From: Oopsacas minuta
Lineage: Eukaryota > Porifera > Hexactinellida > Lyssacinosida > Leucopsacidae
DNA length: 64,000 nt
Direction of reading: 5' to 3'
Assembly (NCBI GenBank): GCA_024704765.1
Contig: JAKMXF010000110.1
Coordinates: forward strand, 1-64,000
The position numbers were made by a program, and so were the translations under genes. The notes beneath the pieces were generated by a model. It had not been told where the DNA came from. It did not search any database and saw nothing but the letters and a program-made list of their open reading frames with translations. Shown piece after piece: positions 9,044-21,217 of the stretch (position 1 is its first letter; every line of letters begins with the position of its first letter).

Positions 9044-12000
9044 TTATTTCAATTGTATAGAGGGTAGCACTGTACCCCTGCACTCTCCGAATCCAACTCT
9101 GTAACCTCCTCCCTGACAGTATCCTGTCATTACAACCTCATCTCCGTCCTTCAGGAATTTCCGTTCCTAAACGATTGAAATTATGAATAATTACTAGTTA
9201 TAATAGTATTGTAAGGCTTATTAATTAATAATTAAGTTCTAGCATTTAATATTACAGAATATAAATCATAAACTTATACGTACGTATATATTCAGTAAAT
9301 AATTTAATGTAACTTAAAATAATTACTAGTTTTTGCAAAGTCTTAATTCAAGCTACTACTGATATTTGTGTATTTTACTGACCTCCTCTGTTTGTACTCT
9401 GATTCCGAAATTACGACATTTTATGGATATATCCAACGAGTTTTCAGAATAAGATAACTTAGAGGAACGCTAATAATAAATTATTTTTGAGCCAAGTTGG
9501 TCTTAATTCCGAGATTACATGGATATATTTCTCTCGATACGGCCAAATGCAAATACTACTTGTATCTTAGTATATCTGTATTCTTATGTGCAAACCTCAG
9601 TATCTGTGAGCTTAACTGTCCTGGTTCCTTTCCAGCAGAGTTCCAGCATAGAGCCCAGTGAATCAGGAGTACTCCCACTGATGGTACCACTAGCTAGCAG
9701 ATCTCCTGGTCTCATGTTACACCCTGTTATGCTGTGATGAGCTAGTTGCTGCTTCATGCTCCAATACAAGTAGTTGAAGTTAGATCTAATGGAGTATATT
9801 ATATAATATCCGTTAGATTAAAAATATTTTACTGGAATAAATACTCAGGCCATAGAATTTGAGATAATTAATACATTTTCAGAGCATTTCTATTTCTATT
9901 ATTTGCATATGTTTGGATGATTTCTTTGAGTTTATTGTAAACTCTGAATATTTCTACTGTATTTCATAAATCCCAATACGTAATTAAGTTACCATTCATT
10001 GTTGGACGATAGCTATTCGGATAAGACATACACTCGGTTAGTACGTACTAATTTTGTTTTCCGAAGGGGTACAACAAAGATTGCGATTGCTATATTCATC
10101 CCAAGGGTGTTGTATATATTATAACTTTTTTAGTCACATATTTGGCATACAATCCTACCTGCAAACAGTAGAAGGTTTGTCCATATTGTCTCCTTTGATA
10201 GCTACCTCTAGGTTAATATTGAATGAGAATGGATCAGAATGCAATAAGTATGGGAGAGGTTTAGGATCTTTCTGTTCTGGATTGTTACATAAGAATGGCA
10301 TCAAAGCATCAATCGTCACTACCCATGGAGAAATACTGGTACCAAAGTTTTTAGCATTGAATGGTCCTAAAGGAACATATTCCCATTTCTGTATATCTCT
10401 AGCACTCCAATCATTCATCAATACCATCCCAAAAATGTGGTCCTGTGCACTTGAAATTGGTATCGGCTCACCTTGGTTATTTCCTGGTCCAACGAAGAAT
10501 GCCATCTCCAGTTCAAAGTCCATGAGTTTACATGGTCCAAATACCTTGTGAAAAAAATTAAATTATATCATTCTTTTAATACGCACAAATATAAAGGTAA
10601 CGATGATATAATTTTAATTAACGCTTAATATTTTATTATTCAAGTCTTTGTGGTTCCCATAGCTTCTAACTAATTCCTTCTTGACAAGATTTGTTATGCG
10701 CTCCTGCGCCTGCACTACACTCCCTAGCCAAAAGTATTGGAACACCATACCATTAATGACACATGTGGCATATGGTACATTACGAGAATATACGTACTGA
10801 ATAATCTGAAATATATCAGAAAAGGCGATTGTAATGATAAAAGTAATGATCGAAATATGATCACAGATGTTTGAAATTAATTTCCGCTTATACAACTAGA
10901 GTAAATTCATATTTGTGCCATGTGTCAATTGTGGCAGAGTATTCCAATACTTTTGGCCAGGGAGTGTATATAAATTGGCGTTTCAAATTGCTAGCGAATC
11001 TAATAATTATAAACTTTGATTTGGTAAATTATGGTAGAAATAACTCAATTTGTTCAATTAGTAACATTCCAATAGAAAGAAATATATCAAGTTAACGTGA
11101 AATTTCGTCAGTAGTAATAATAGATTCAGACACAATCATGTCAATAAGAAACTTTCGAAAAGGAAGATGAACCACAAAGCTTTCAATTTTCAGCTCAATT
11201 ATGAGATTTTAACCAATTGCAATCTTTATCGTGTTTGTTTACGAAATGACTTATCGCATTTTTTGAATATAAAGCTTATCTGATCAGTATCTCACAATTC
11301 TATAATTGGAGCAATAACAATTACCTAATTTAGTACTATTTTACGTACATAGTACTAAATTAGAGATTGATTCAAAAGCAATTTTACTGACTACATACGT
11401 GCTTACACTGTGGATGAATTGCAGCGACCACGAAAATACGAAAAGTTCGAGTTGTATCGCTGGACAACCTTATGTAAAACATACTAGAATATAACGAAAT
11501 GCTCGCTTATATCAAAGTAAATATTGTGGTCCCTGAGTTTTCTATATATGGGAGTTGGCTGTAGTTTACACACTATTAATATAAATTTCCTAGTAATAAC
11601 ATTGACGTTGTTGAGGTTTGTCATTAATAAATCAGCCACTGGCTAAAATTACTGATTAACGTACAGGAGGTTCAGCTTCATTTGGTTTAGTTTGGCCTTG
11701 CGGTCTCCTGATTGGAGTACCAGATATCACTACAGAACTAGATCTACCATGATATCCTACTGGTAGATGCAGCCAGTTGGGCATCAGAGCGTTATCAGGT
11801 CCACGAAACATTGTTCCTACGTTAGTGGCATGTTCCTTGCTTGAATAGAAATCTGTGTAATCACCTAATAATGAATAGTGGATAGTTTATAAATTATTTA
11901 TTGAATTACCGAAATATTTAATTTTATAGAACAAATTAAATTACCTATGTTAGCAGGTAAATGCATAGTAACGTCTCTCTGAGATAGAACTGCTATTTTT

Positions 12001-12968
12001 CTGAGATCATCAGCTGATTCTAGTCTGTTGTCAGAACCAGAGAGAAGGGCCTGAAGCGTAGCTCTGTTTAATTAACATTGTAAAGTATATGCTATCTCAT
12101 TCCAACTGCGAATACAGTAATTACAACTGTATGTTTGACTATATAGCTGTAATATACTTTGTTATAGTAAATTTGAATCTTATGTAGAATCGACCGTGGG
12201 AGGCTGGGAGCTAGTATGAATTGTTTTGTATCTGTGACTAATACCCATATACCATGAGCAGCGAAATGCAGGTCTGATCAGCATTTGCAACAAAAATTGT
12301 ATTCCATATAATAATACATGGTTATGTGACATCTCATTATTGAGAACATCGAATTCAATACAACATTCCACAAATATTTTCCTTGACAACGGACAAACAA
12401 ACTAACAAACACTAACACTAATTAGCACACAACAATCGAGTTTTAATAATATAGATTTGTTGGAATTGAATGTCTCAATCCCATTTATCTTAGTGAATTG
12501 TCAATAATTGTGTGAATGCCTAGTTCTTATATGTATATTTCTTGGAAATAAACTCGTACGTATATCATAGATTAATATTCCTTCGAAGTTATTTCGGCTA
12601 ATTAAGCGCAATAAACCGTACTGGTCTTATAAATTTAATATCGTAAGTTCGAAACAATTTTGAATATATAAGAAGCATAAATGAAAAGGAAATTAATAGA
12701 TAACTCGCCTTGCTTCTGTCCAAGCAGGTTTGCCTAAGCCCATAAACCCGTTCAGGACATTAGAAGTAAACACAGCTTGAGACTTGGAGAGGATAGGGCC
12801 AGTAAATAGATGAGATATTTTGCTAAGATCTAACACATACTCTCCTATAGCTACTCCTATTCTGTGTGTTGTGTCTGTAGCAGTAGAAAACACTCCAAAT
12901 GGCAGATTCTGAATAGGAAAGTCAGTTTTATCGCTACCTTCTATGAAACATTTCAAACTAGCTGCCAT
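9044..12968 (-). CDS. FAH: fumarylacetoacetase, 6 exons
   Basis: Joined exons (transcription order): 12709-12968, 11945-12063, 11665-11864, 10159-10544, 9596-9785, 9044-9166. Phases agree and give 425 residues, close to the 419 of the vertebrate enzyme. The enzyme cleaves fumarylacetoacetate to fumarate and acetoacetate, the last step of tyrosine breakdown in the cytosol. Family blocks in order: [126 protein letters not shown], and [15 protein letters not shown]. Introns 2-5 have GT donors; intron 1 needs a GC donor (AAG then GCGAGT) to stay in frame. MITE sequence lies in introns 3 and 4. It is divergent from transaldolase, with 722 bp between the start codons. Confidence 0.95.
10007..10075. 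repeat. MITE fragment in FAH intron 4
   Basis: ATTCGGATAAGACATACACT and GGTTAGTACGTACTAATTTT match, by eye, the right half of the element at 63643-63811 (ATTCGGATAAGAGGTACTCT and TTAGTACATACTAATTTTGG). No intact ends. Confidence 0.5.
10718..10966. mobile_element. Tc1/mariner-like MITE in FAH intron 3
   Basis: 249 bp bounded by TA dinucleotides. Left terminus CACTCCCTAGCCAAAAGTAT; right terminus ATACTTTTGGCCAGGGAGTG, an almost perfect inverted repeat of about 28 bp. No transposase is encoded; the short open frames inside have no recognisable domain. Confidence 0.9.
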
Positions 12969-13690
12969 CTAGTAGTTACTGAAAGCAAATAATTATATTC
13001 ATTTTAAATACACAAGAGCGTAACTAGCATTGTTCAGACAGATGAGACAACTGCCTCATTAGGGTCATCGCCGCGGCTCGCCTCGCCTCCCTAGATTGTA
13101 CAGTAGAACTCGATTAGTACGTACTCGGCTTAAGACGCACTTTTCGGTTAGTACTTACATTCATTCTTGCCTCTTCGCTCAACTATTTCTATTTACGCCC
13201 CAGATATAGATAAGAATATTTCACACTTTACAATTACTAATACAGATACTCGTAAATGCAGAATAAGAATATCAAAATCTATATTGAAATCTATTAAAAG
13301 GGATCCCATAGAAGATGTGGCAATTGCATGAGGGGGATCACGGATAAATAAGGTTGGGATTTGGGAACACGATCTAGTGTAATTATCTTACTTATCTATC
13401 ATATATCTGTTTTTATATATTGGCTGATAAATTATGGCAAAGAACTTTAACTCGGCAAAGTATGTAATCTGATACAAATATAATGGAAAGTAATTATTTA
13501 TTCTAATTTCTGTTACACAGAACACCTAATCGCTTAATTATAGGCACTATCTAGGAATTAATTGAATATAACTTATCTCGTGGTTGAAATATCTTATTTC
13601 ATGAATATGTATATCTAAGGGGTTTAAGTTGAGATATAAAACAATCGGCTAACAGTCATAATTAATAATAGTTCTATTAGAAATATTTAA
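12969..13690. other. divergent promoter region FAH / transaldolase
   Basis: 722 bp between two start codons that point away from each other. It contains a MITE fragment (13089-13165) and a stretch at about 13300-13370 (TAAATAAGGTTGGGA) that resembles the small hAT MITEs at 20.3-21.1 kb. No strong TATA box is visible for either gene. Confidence 0.45.
13089..13165. repeat. fragment of the ACTCGGATAAG MITE family
   Basis: ACAGTAGAACTCGATTAGTA followed by CTCGGCTTAAGACGCA and CGGTTAGTACTTACA matches pieces of the elements at 54051 and 63643, internally deleted. Confidence 0.55.
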
Positions 13691-16028
13691 ATGGCAACCA
13701 ACGGGACAACTCTAGACTGTTTGAAACAATTTACAACAGTAGTAGCTGATACAGGAGATTTCGCAGGTAAGTGAATGAATTAGTACGTATTATCATGTAG
13801 GAAAATTATATCTAGGACCCTAGGGTCCTAGAGTGTATTTTCGCTCTAGGACCCTATATTTAGTGTATTTTAATAACTTATTATATCAGTCTAGTGTTTT
13901 TGATTTTGATTAGTTTTCAAACAGCGTCCCGGAAATAATGCCAGGCCCCTAGGGTCTTGAGAATAACTCCTCTATAATGTATACTGTGTATTTTGTAAAT
14001 GTAACGTTGATGTATTATAGCAATTGACCAATTCAAACCAACTGATGCTACAACAAATCCATCTCTATTACTGGCTGCTGCACAGCTACCAAACTATCAG
14101 CATCTAGTGACGGAGGCTATTCAATACGGGAAAGCATCTTCTCAGTAAGTTATTTGTAGTTTAAACTAAACAAGCATTACACGACTGATTTGCAACAGAT
14201 GAGTTATTAATGCTGTTGGTAATTCTAATAAAAATGTTGCAAGTACTCACATGCAAACTAAATAATTGTGAAATTTGCAAAAAAAATGTAAATCATGTTA
14301 AGTAACAAACCTTGAGAACGGACCTATTCATATAGACAACTTTTTCGAATTATACAGTATTTAGTACGAGTCTAGGAATGGTTGGAATAGGTTCTTTTGG
14401 TTAACTCTTATGATTGTGATTATAATAATTATATTTAGGAATCTGGAGGAGCAAGTGACTGCTACTATGGATAAATTGGTTAGTGAGATTATTGAAACTC
14501 AATAAAAAATACAATTTTATAATCAAATATTTCTTAGTTTGTTCTCTTCGGAGTGGAAATCCTTAAGATTGTACCCGGTAGGGTTTCTACAGAAGTTGAT
14601 GCAAGGTAGTTAAATAGTTCTCTGTAGTATGAAAATGTGTTTACTCCTTAAATACATTATTATTGACTTCCTAAGGTTATCTTTCAATAAAGATGCCAGC
14701 ATAGAGAAGGCTAGGAGTTTCATAAAGCTATACGATGAAGCTGGAATTCCAAGAGAAAGAGTTTTGATCAAACTGGGATCTACTTGGGAGGGAATTAAAG
14801 CAGCTGAGTGAGTGGCATTGTAAAATTATATTAATTATGCGAAATATCTTGTTAATAATCGTTTTATCTTCTCAAGTTATTTTAGGGAATTATATATTCA
14901 CTTTCATAGTGCCTCTCTTATTCGAAATAAGAGAGGCCACACCAATTTAATATTTTTCCAATCTAACTTGAATAAATCTTGTTCTCATAAGGAAATTGAG
15001 ATTTGTATCAAAATCTCATTTCGTTGATTCTCAATTTCGTCGGTATGTCAGTTGCATAACTATTATCTGTACTTAATAAAATTAGAGTACTAGAGAAAGA
15101 AGGAATACACTGTAATCTCACTCTTCTCTTCTCGTTTGCTCAGGTAAAGCTATGAATAAATGTTGCTAAGTGTAGTAACCAATTTATTTGTGATATCCTA
15201 ACTACTTAGGCTGTAGCTTGTGCAGAAGCTAAAGTTACCTTGATCTCTCCATTCGTTGGTCGTATCCTAGACTGGTATGTGAAGAACACAGATAAGAAAG
15301 TGTACGACCCTCCTGAAGATCCAGGTTAGAGATATAGTATCTATTCTATCATTTCAATGATATACCCAATTATAGGTTAATTGGTGAATAATGCTACATT
15401 CCTAGGTGTTGTTAGCGTAACTAAGATCTACAACTACTATAAGAAGTATGACTACAAAACAGTAGTAATGGGAGCATCATTCAGAAACACAGGTGAGATA
15501 ACAGAGTTAGCTGGATGTGATCTCCTAACTATAAACCCAGCTCTGCTGGAGAAGCTCAAACTGTCAGATGAGAAAATCGTCAGGAAGCTAGATGCTGACA
15601 AAGGTAAATATAGTACATTATCTGCTTCAGGGATTCTCAAACTCTCATGGGTTATGGCCACCCTCTGTATAAACAAGTCGATTTGTGGTTTAGGTTTGGC
15701 CACGTTTCGTCTAAATAGCAATAGAAGGTCAGTTTACCAAAAAATGACGTAAAATATCTTTCGGTCAAGTTTGGTCATTTAACTACAAACATACTGATGA
15801 GCCAGTATACCAGTTTACCTCTTATTTCTGCCCCATTATACTTATCATATTTCAATTTTAGCAAAGGAGCAGGATCATAAAAAGATAACTCTGAATGAGT
15901 CTGAATTCAGATGGCTACAGAACGAGGATACCATGGCTAATGACAAGCTGAGTGAGGGTATAAGGAAGTTTGCTGCTGATGCTATAAAGCTGGAGGATGT
16001 TATCCGTGAAAAACTAGCTAACAAATAA
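13691..16028 (+). CDS. TALDO1: transaldolase, 9 exons
   Basis: Joined exons 13691-13766, 14021-14144, 14439-14478, 14538-14605, 14676-14807, 15086-15143, 15210-15324, 15406-15603, 15862-16028. All phases agree and give 325 residues (human about 337). The enzyme transfers a dihydroxyacetone unit between sugar phosphates in the non-oxidative pentose phosphate pathway, in the cytosol. Family blocks: [50 protein letters not shown] (its Lys is the Schiff-base lysine), [46 protein letters not shown], and [17 protein letters not shown]. All introns have GT-AG ends. The polyadenylation signal AATAAA lies at 16127-16132, in the 139-bp gap before the convergent end of NUP205. Confidence 0.97.
13812..13831. 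repeat. perfect 20-bp palindrome in transaldolase intron 1
   Basis: CTAGGACCCTAGGGTCCTAG is fully self-complementary. A third partial arm, GCTCTAGGACCCTAT, follows at 13843-13857, and CCCCTAGGGTCTTGAG occurs near 13950. This looks like remains of a foldback element. Confidence 0.75.
14908..14941. repeat. hairpin in transaldolase intron 5
   Basis: GTGCCTCTCTTATT and AATAAGAGAGGCCAC form a stem of about 14 bp (one mismatch or bulge) around a tiny loop. Isolated palindrome; no known function seen. Confidence 0.7.
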
Positions 16029-16126
16029 CGTATACTTTAGTTAGTCTCTATTAGTTATCTATATTATGAGTGAGAAATTGATTATTACTAACATTTAGAA
16101 TTTATGTGTATGTATTGTTTGAAACT

Positions 16127-16132
16127 AATAAA
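16127..16132 (+). terminator. poly(A) signal of transaldolase
   Basis: AATAAA about 100 bases after the transaldolase stop codon. Confidence 0.6.
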
Positions 16133-16167
16133 GAGATTTAGTTACTAATGTATTATAACAGTTACAG

Positions 16168-19100
16168 TCAAGTCTTCTGTAAGATAAGTTTCTTAATGTT
16201 CTGAACTGTAGTGTCGATGAATCTCGCTTGAGGGGGTGCACTAGGGTCTGAAATCTAAACGAATTATTAAATAATTACGTCACATCTCCATAACACATAA
16301 TATAGCCAATTGGTCCTAACTAGCCCAATATTCTAGTCAACTCCCGTTAGATCGAACACGGATATATACAAATACAGTCTAAAACCGTCAAAGTAACATA
16401 GAAATGATAGGATATATCGATTTTATTGATTTCTGCTTATAATTAATATATATTCTACACAATAATGTCAGGACAGAGAAATAAAGTCCTATAGTGAATG
16501 TTCTTATATACTTTTAGTATAGTATTTAGATAAGAAGTTTGTATACTTGGTACGCAAATATGCAGATTGCAGATTGCAAATTGGCACAAGATAAACTCTA
16601 GCTATTTCAGTTTTCTGCATTGGCCCTCAAGAATAGATTATTATTATTTGTATGGAAATCTTATAGGCTTGGAGTTAATCAATTTCCATATCCTGGGTGC
16701 TTTACTATCCAAATATTGATATTTATTAATAAATAAATAAATAAAAAACAAATAACAAACTTTGTCCTCAACTTGTTGAAGTTGATTAAAGAAATCATCT
16801 GTTAGATGACACTGTAAATCTTGTTTGAACTTACTCAGTTTACTTTGGTATACCACTAAATGTCTCCATAGTAAGTAGAGTGAGCTCTCTATTATACGGG
16901 TTATCAGTGATAATTCTAACTTGCTCAATTTATCAGATTCCTGAATCTAAGATAGAATATACAATCAATAAGATTGATATGGAGAAACAGTTCGAATCTG
17001 ATTACATGACTACTTAGCCTCTACTACATAATTACTAATATTCTGTCACAAACTACGTATGAGTAGTCCATAGTTGTCAATATATCTATCCGTGAGATTT
17101 GTTGTGTGAAGATCGGTTGAATACAACTATTCGTAATTCGTAAATGACATTTTTGGCGAATAAGAAATCTGCCAACCATGATGGCACTGAATGTGTATTT
17201 CGTTATGAATGAATGTAATAATTTCAATTTCCGCTGGGCAATACTGCGATGGCTGCCACACTTTTCATTAAGGCTGTGACATAGTTATACAATTCAGAAT
17301 CAAACTTACAATAGTAGTGGTGTAATCATTTATTATCTGTAATAATGACCCGATGGAGAGAGCAGATGTATGGATTATCGGAGACATCCCTGGACCTGTG
17401 GAGAGGAAATATGAAAATCATCCAATTCTAGACAAAATCATATCCACGTAAATGGACTCTCGTTATGTAATAATAATTATAATACAAATTCTGGCTAACA
17501 ATTAGAAACATTGACCATCTCTAGAGGTTCGTATTGAGACAATCTACTGTACATGCTTCTTCAATCTACATTTACCTGAAGATCCTATAGGAGATGTGAA
17601 ATCTATATTGAATAAGATCTTTGGTGTCGTAATATCCATATCTAGCCCTAAGAGACAAGTATATAACGTAAAGGGTATAAGTGAAAAATGAAGAGAAAAA
17701 CGTGTTAAGTATGTGATCATGAAATATACGAAATCAAAACTATTATCGTAGTTTCATAGTATATTACCATCTCTATTCATTGTTACAACAGCATATCTGA
17801 GAATAGAGTTAGCTATTTGTAGCGTGAAGAGAGTAGCCTCTCTCTTGACAGTCTCTGCTTCTCTACCTTCTGGTATGGCCAATTGTTTTAGAAGATTAGA
17901 TGTGTTAGATTTGAAGCAGTAGATCGGTAGCATGTTTAGCATGAGACGCTGTACACGTAGACATAGAACTATATTAAATTACAGCAGATTAACATTATAC
18001 ACAGTAATAGCAATGCAGTTGCTTTACGACATAATGCGACTAAGCAGCGAAGCGAGCTATGAAGATTGAAGTAAGTGGTTAGAGTTCTGAAGTGTTGGCA
18101 GTAGGGTCCAAGACCCGTTGGATGTGGTGTTATGTCATTTCGAAGCAGGATTCGAGTTGTTGGTTTGAAATTTGGACTTTGCCGTGACGGCACTTTAAAA
18201 GGAAATTGTTGGGTGACAAAATTACATTGAACCAGGATAGGATAGGATATTATACCTTTGAGAGGCTCTGAAGTAGTTTCAATATCAGGATTTGTAACTG
18301 AGGCCTGTTGCATGTAGTGAGCACAGGAGAGAGACAATAGACTACTAACTAAGCTCATTTCTTGTAGCCTTTCAAGGGTAGGAGTATTCGAGTGAGAACC
18401 GAGAATAGAGAATATTATCTCTGAATGACTGTTCACTAATTTTGTAACCTACATTATATACAATTATTGAAAGGCCATACAAATTTAATCATTTGTTTTC
18501 TGTCCGATTTCCTAGGAATGGCCCGGTGATGAGGACGACATTTATCTAGCTATTTATTGTAGCAGATAGGGATATTGAGTAAATTAGCAATTTGGAGGTA
18601 CATATAAGTATTAATAGTCCGCCTGATAGATATTGTCCAAATTTATGATTTACAATCTGGGAATTTGAAAATATACGAAGTGGCTTAGAGTGTTGGTAAC
18701 GGTACTCAACATTTTCCTAAAAGTGCCGGCAGCAGAGTTGGATGTGGTTTATGGTGTTTGGATGCAGGGCTCGAGTTGTTGAAGTGGGTATTTCCATTAG
18801 ATTAGTGATTATAACCCCTTTAGATGAGGTTTTTGGTTATTTTGGGACAGGCCTTGAGGTATTGGAGTGGGAATGTGGGGTTTTCTGTTGCCGGCACTAT
18901 GAGAAGAAAATTCGGATGCCCGAAACGGCACTTTAGCCACAGCCTTGATATAATCATTAGATTGTTTGTAAATTCTCATCTGCACATATAGTACATTAAA
19001 TATTGGTACAGACGGGGACGATAAATAAGTTTCTTATTTCACATGGACTAAATACAAAGATAAATAATAACTCTAGCTCTGTAAGTTACCTGGAAAATGA

Positions 19101-21186
19101 TATTATAGTGTCTCTTAGCTGCGGTAGAGAGTACAGTGAGTATAAGTCTGAGAAGTGGGAACAACAGCTGTGAATATGTTTGCACAGATTTAGAATTTAC
19201 AACAGGTGATACAGGCTGTAGTACACCAACTTCTGGACGTAAGTCTATGAAACTAATAGACTTTAATACCAATTATTCTAAAGCTAATAACAATACAGTA
19301 GACTCAATTAGAGGCCAGATCATTTGATATGATTGATAGGAGAATTTTAAGACTGATTACATGGTCTATATCTGGCCAAGTGACTTGATGCACATACTGT
19401 ATATGCATGGGCGTAGTCCCAGGAGGCCTGGTCCATGAGTTTATCTAGCTGATTCGCTGGAACCTAAAGTACCAATTCAGCAGCCATCAAGGACCCAAAG
19501 TGCCGACAGTGGGGCTCAAATTTGTACAGGATCAATATGTTACCGTCCAAAAAGTGTCACCCTTTCAGTCCTTGCAAGAAAAAGTCCGGAGACAGAATTC
19601 CTGGAAAAACACCTGGCCTGGCCCCCAAATATTTGTAAAACTGCATGTAAAAAATCAAAAACATCCTTGTACCCCAAATAATCTTTCTCCGGCTGTGTAT
19701 ATGTATAATTGTATTTAAATAAATTGTAAACAAGAATTACCTCATATTAGAAATCGTATAGAATAGGTTAGCTTGAGACAACAACTCAGGGCCTTTAATA
19801 CACATAGCTACTCGTGTTAGGAAGGACTAGTGAATATAATAGATTTGTAAGGTAATACGAATAAGGTTAATATAACAATCGTCATAGTTTGTTCCTCTTT
19901 CTATGAACTTTTAGCCTCTGTGCTTTAGGCTATACAGTCGAGTTCGCCAATTAGCAAGTCTTATAGTACACGAATTTCCCTTGCTGATATGATAAATTGC
20001 TATAAGGCGAATATTGTATTGCTAATAGGTGGGCAGTTAGACCATTGTATTGATTACTACAATCCCCATAGTGAACATTTGTACAAACTCACGATCTTTG
20101 CTTCATAAAAATAAAGCTCCAGAGTTGTTCTACCATGTCTTACACAGGTGACTAGCTGGTTATCCTGTTTCCAAATTGAGTCTACAATGTAGCGTAGATA
20201 TCCTAAGATGTTGATAGTCTTCAGCCAGTGGACATCCCCATCAAACAAAATTATTTGTTCCAAAAGAGAGAAGGACAGATTCTAAATATATAAAGATAAT
20301 ATTATATATGTATGCATATTGTTAGCAATACGTCAGCGGTATGGAGGGGTTCCATGGGTGAATAAGGTTGGAAACTGCTGCAATACGTGATATCAATAAC
20401 TGACCTGTATGATGTTGGTAGAGTCGAATGCATCTCTACAAACAATTTCAATCAATGAATCTCCGTATGAATTGAATAATGACATAGTCATGCTTTCTAA
20501 TGTTGTTATCCTACTCTCTCGCATATAAATATCTAGAAGAAGTAAATAACATAAATAATAGATACATAACAGTGTAATACTATGAGGATTCAATAGCACG
20601 TAGATAAGAATTCAAATTCTTTAATTTACATAGATTTAACGTGGACAGTGCATCTCATCATATTTTTCTCGAAATAACAATACATCGGTGAATGTAAATG
20701 TAATATCTTCAATAATGTTGAACATATTCGTAATTATTCAAATCATGAGTATTTAGGTAAATGTTTTTGAACTTTCTCTTTCGGGAATTCGGTTGCGGGG
20801 TTCAAGCCATTCGTTCAATGAAATTTGTGTTTAAAGTAACAATGTGAGCTTCTATGGACTAGAAGTATTAGTGAAATACTTTTAGATCTCAGCTGCATGT
20901 TGAAAGTATTCATTAGAGAAAAATCAGAATACAATTCAATATAGTTCATATTTGAAAAACAATATACTCTAGGACAGCGGTTCCCAACCTTTTTCACCCG
21001 TGGGGCCCTATCCCAATTTTAATACATCCTATGGACTCCCTGCTCTGGTCCATGGACCCCAAGTTGGGCACCGCTGCTCTAGGACATATTAAGCCAAAAC
21101 AGATTATCAAATGTTTATATCCTTAAGAGACAAAAAAACCCGATTTCGACTGTACAGAGTTTGATTGGTATATTAGCATATTGGTA

Positions 21187-21217
<31 letters not shown>

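Noticed and set aside
9360-9395. Possible extra 14-16 bp FAH exon on the minus strand
   Set aside because: It would break the reading frame. Direct joining of 9596-9785 to 9044-9166 gives the exact family spacing between WKGT and RKFL.
10155-10551. Plus-strand 165-codon frame
   Set aside because: Antisense shadow of FAH exon 4.
10614-10895. 93-codon minus-strand frame as an FAH exon or separate gene
   Set aside because: It runs across the left end of the mariner-like MITE and has no family similarity.
15452-15721. Minus-strand 89-codon frame
   Set aside because: Antisense shadow of transaldolase exon 8.
17354-17691. Plus-strand open frames reading like a small two-exon gene ([19 protein letters not shown] and on)
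   Set aside because: No phase-compatible splice joins them, and the minus strand of the same region holds NUP205 exons 17396-17427 and 17576-17647 with correct phase and splice sites.
17969-18255. Extension of the minus-strand frame beyond NUP205 exon 16
   Set aside because: A clear donor occurs at 18255 and the extension runs through a dispersed repeat (copy A), so it is intron.
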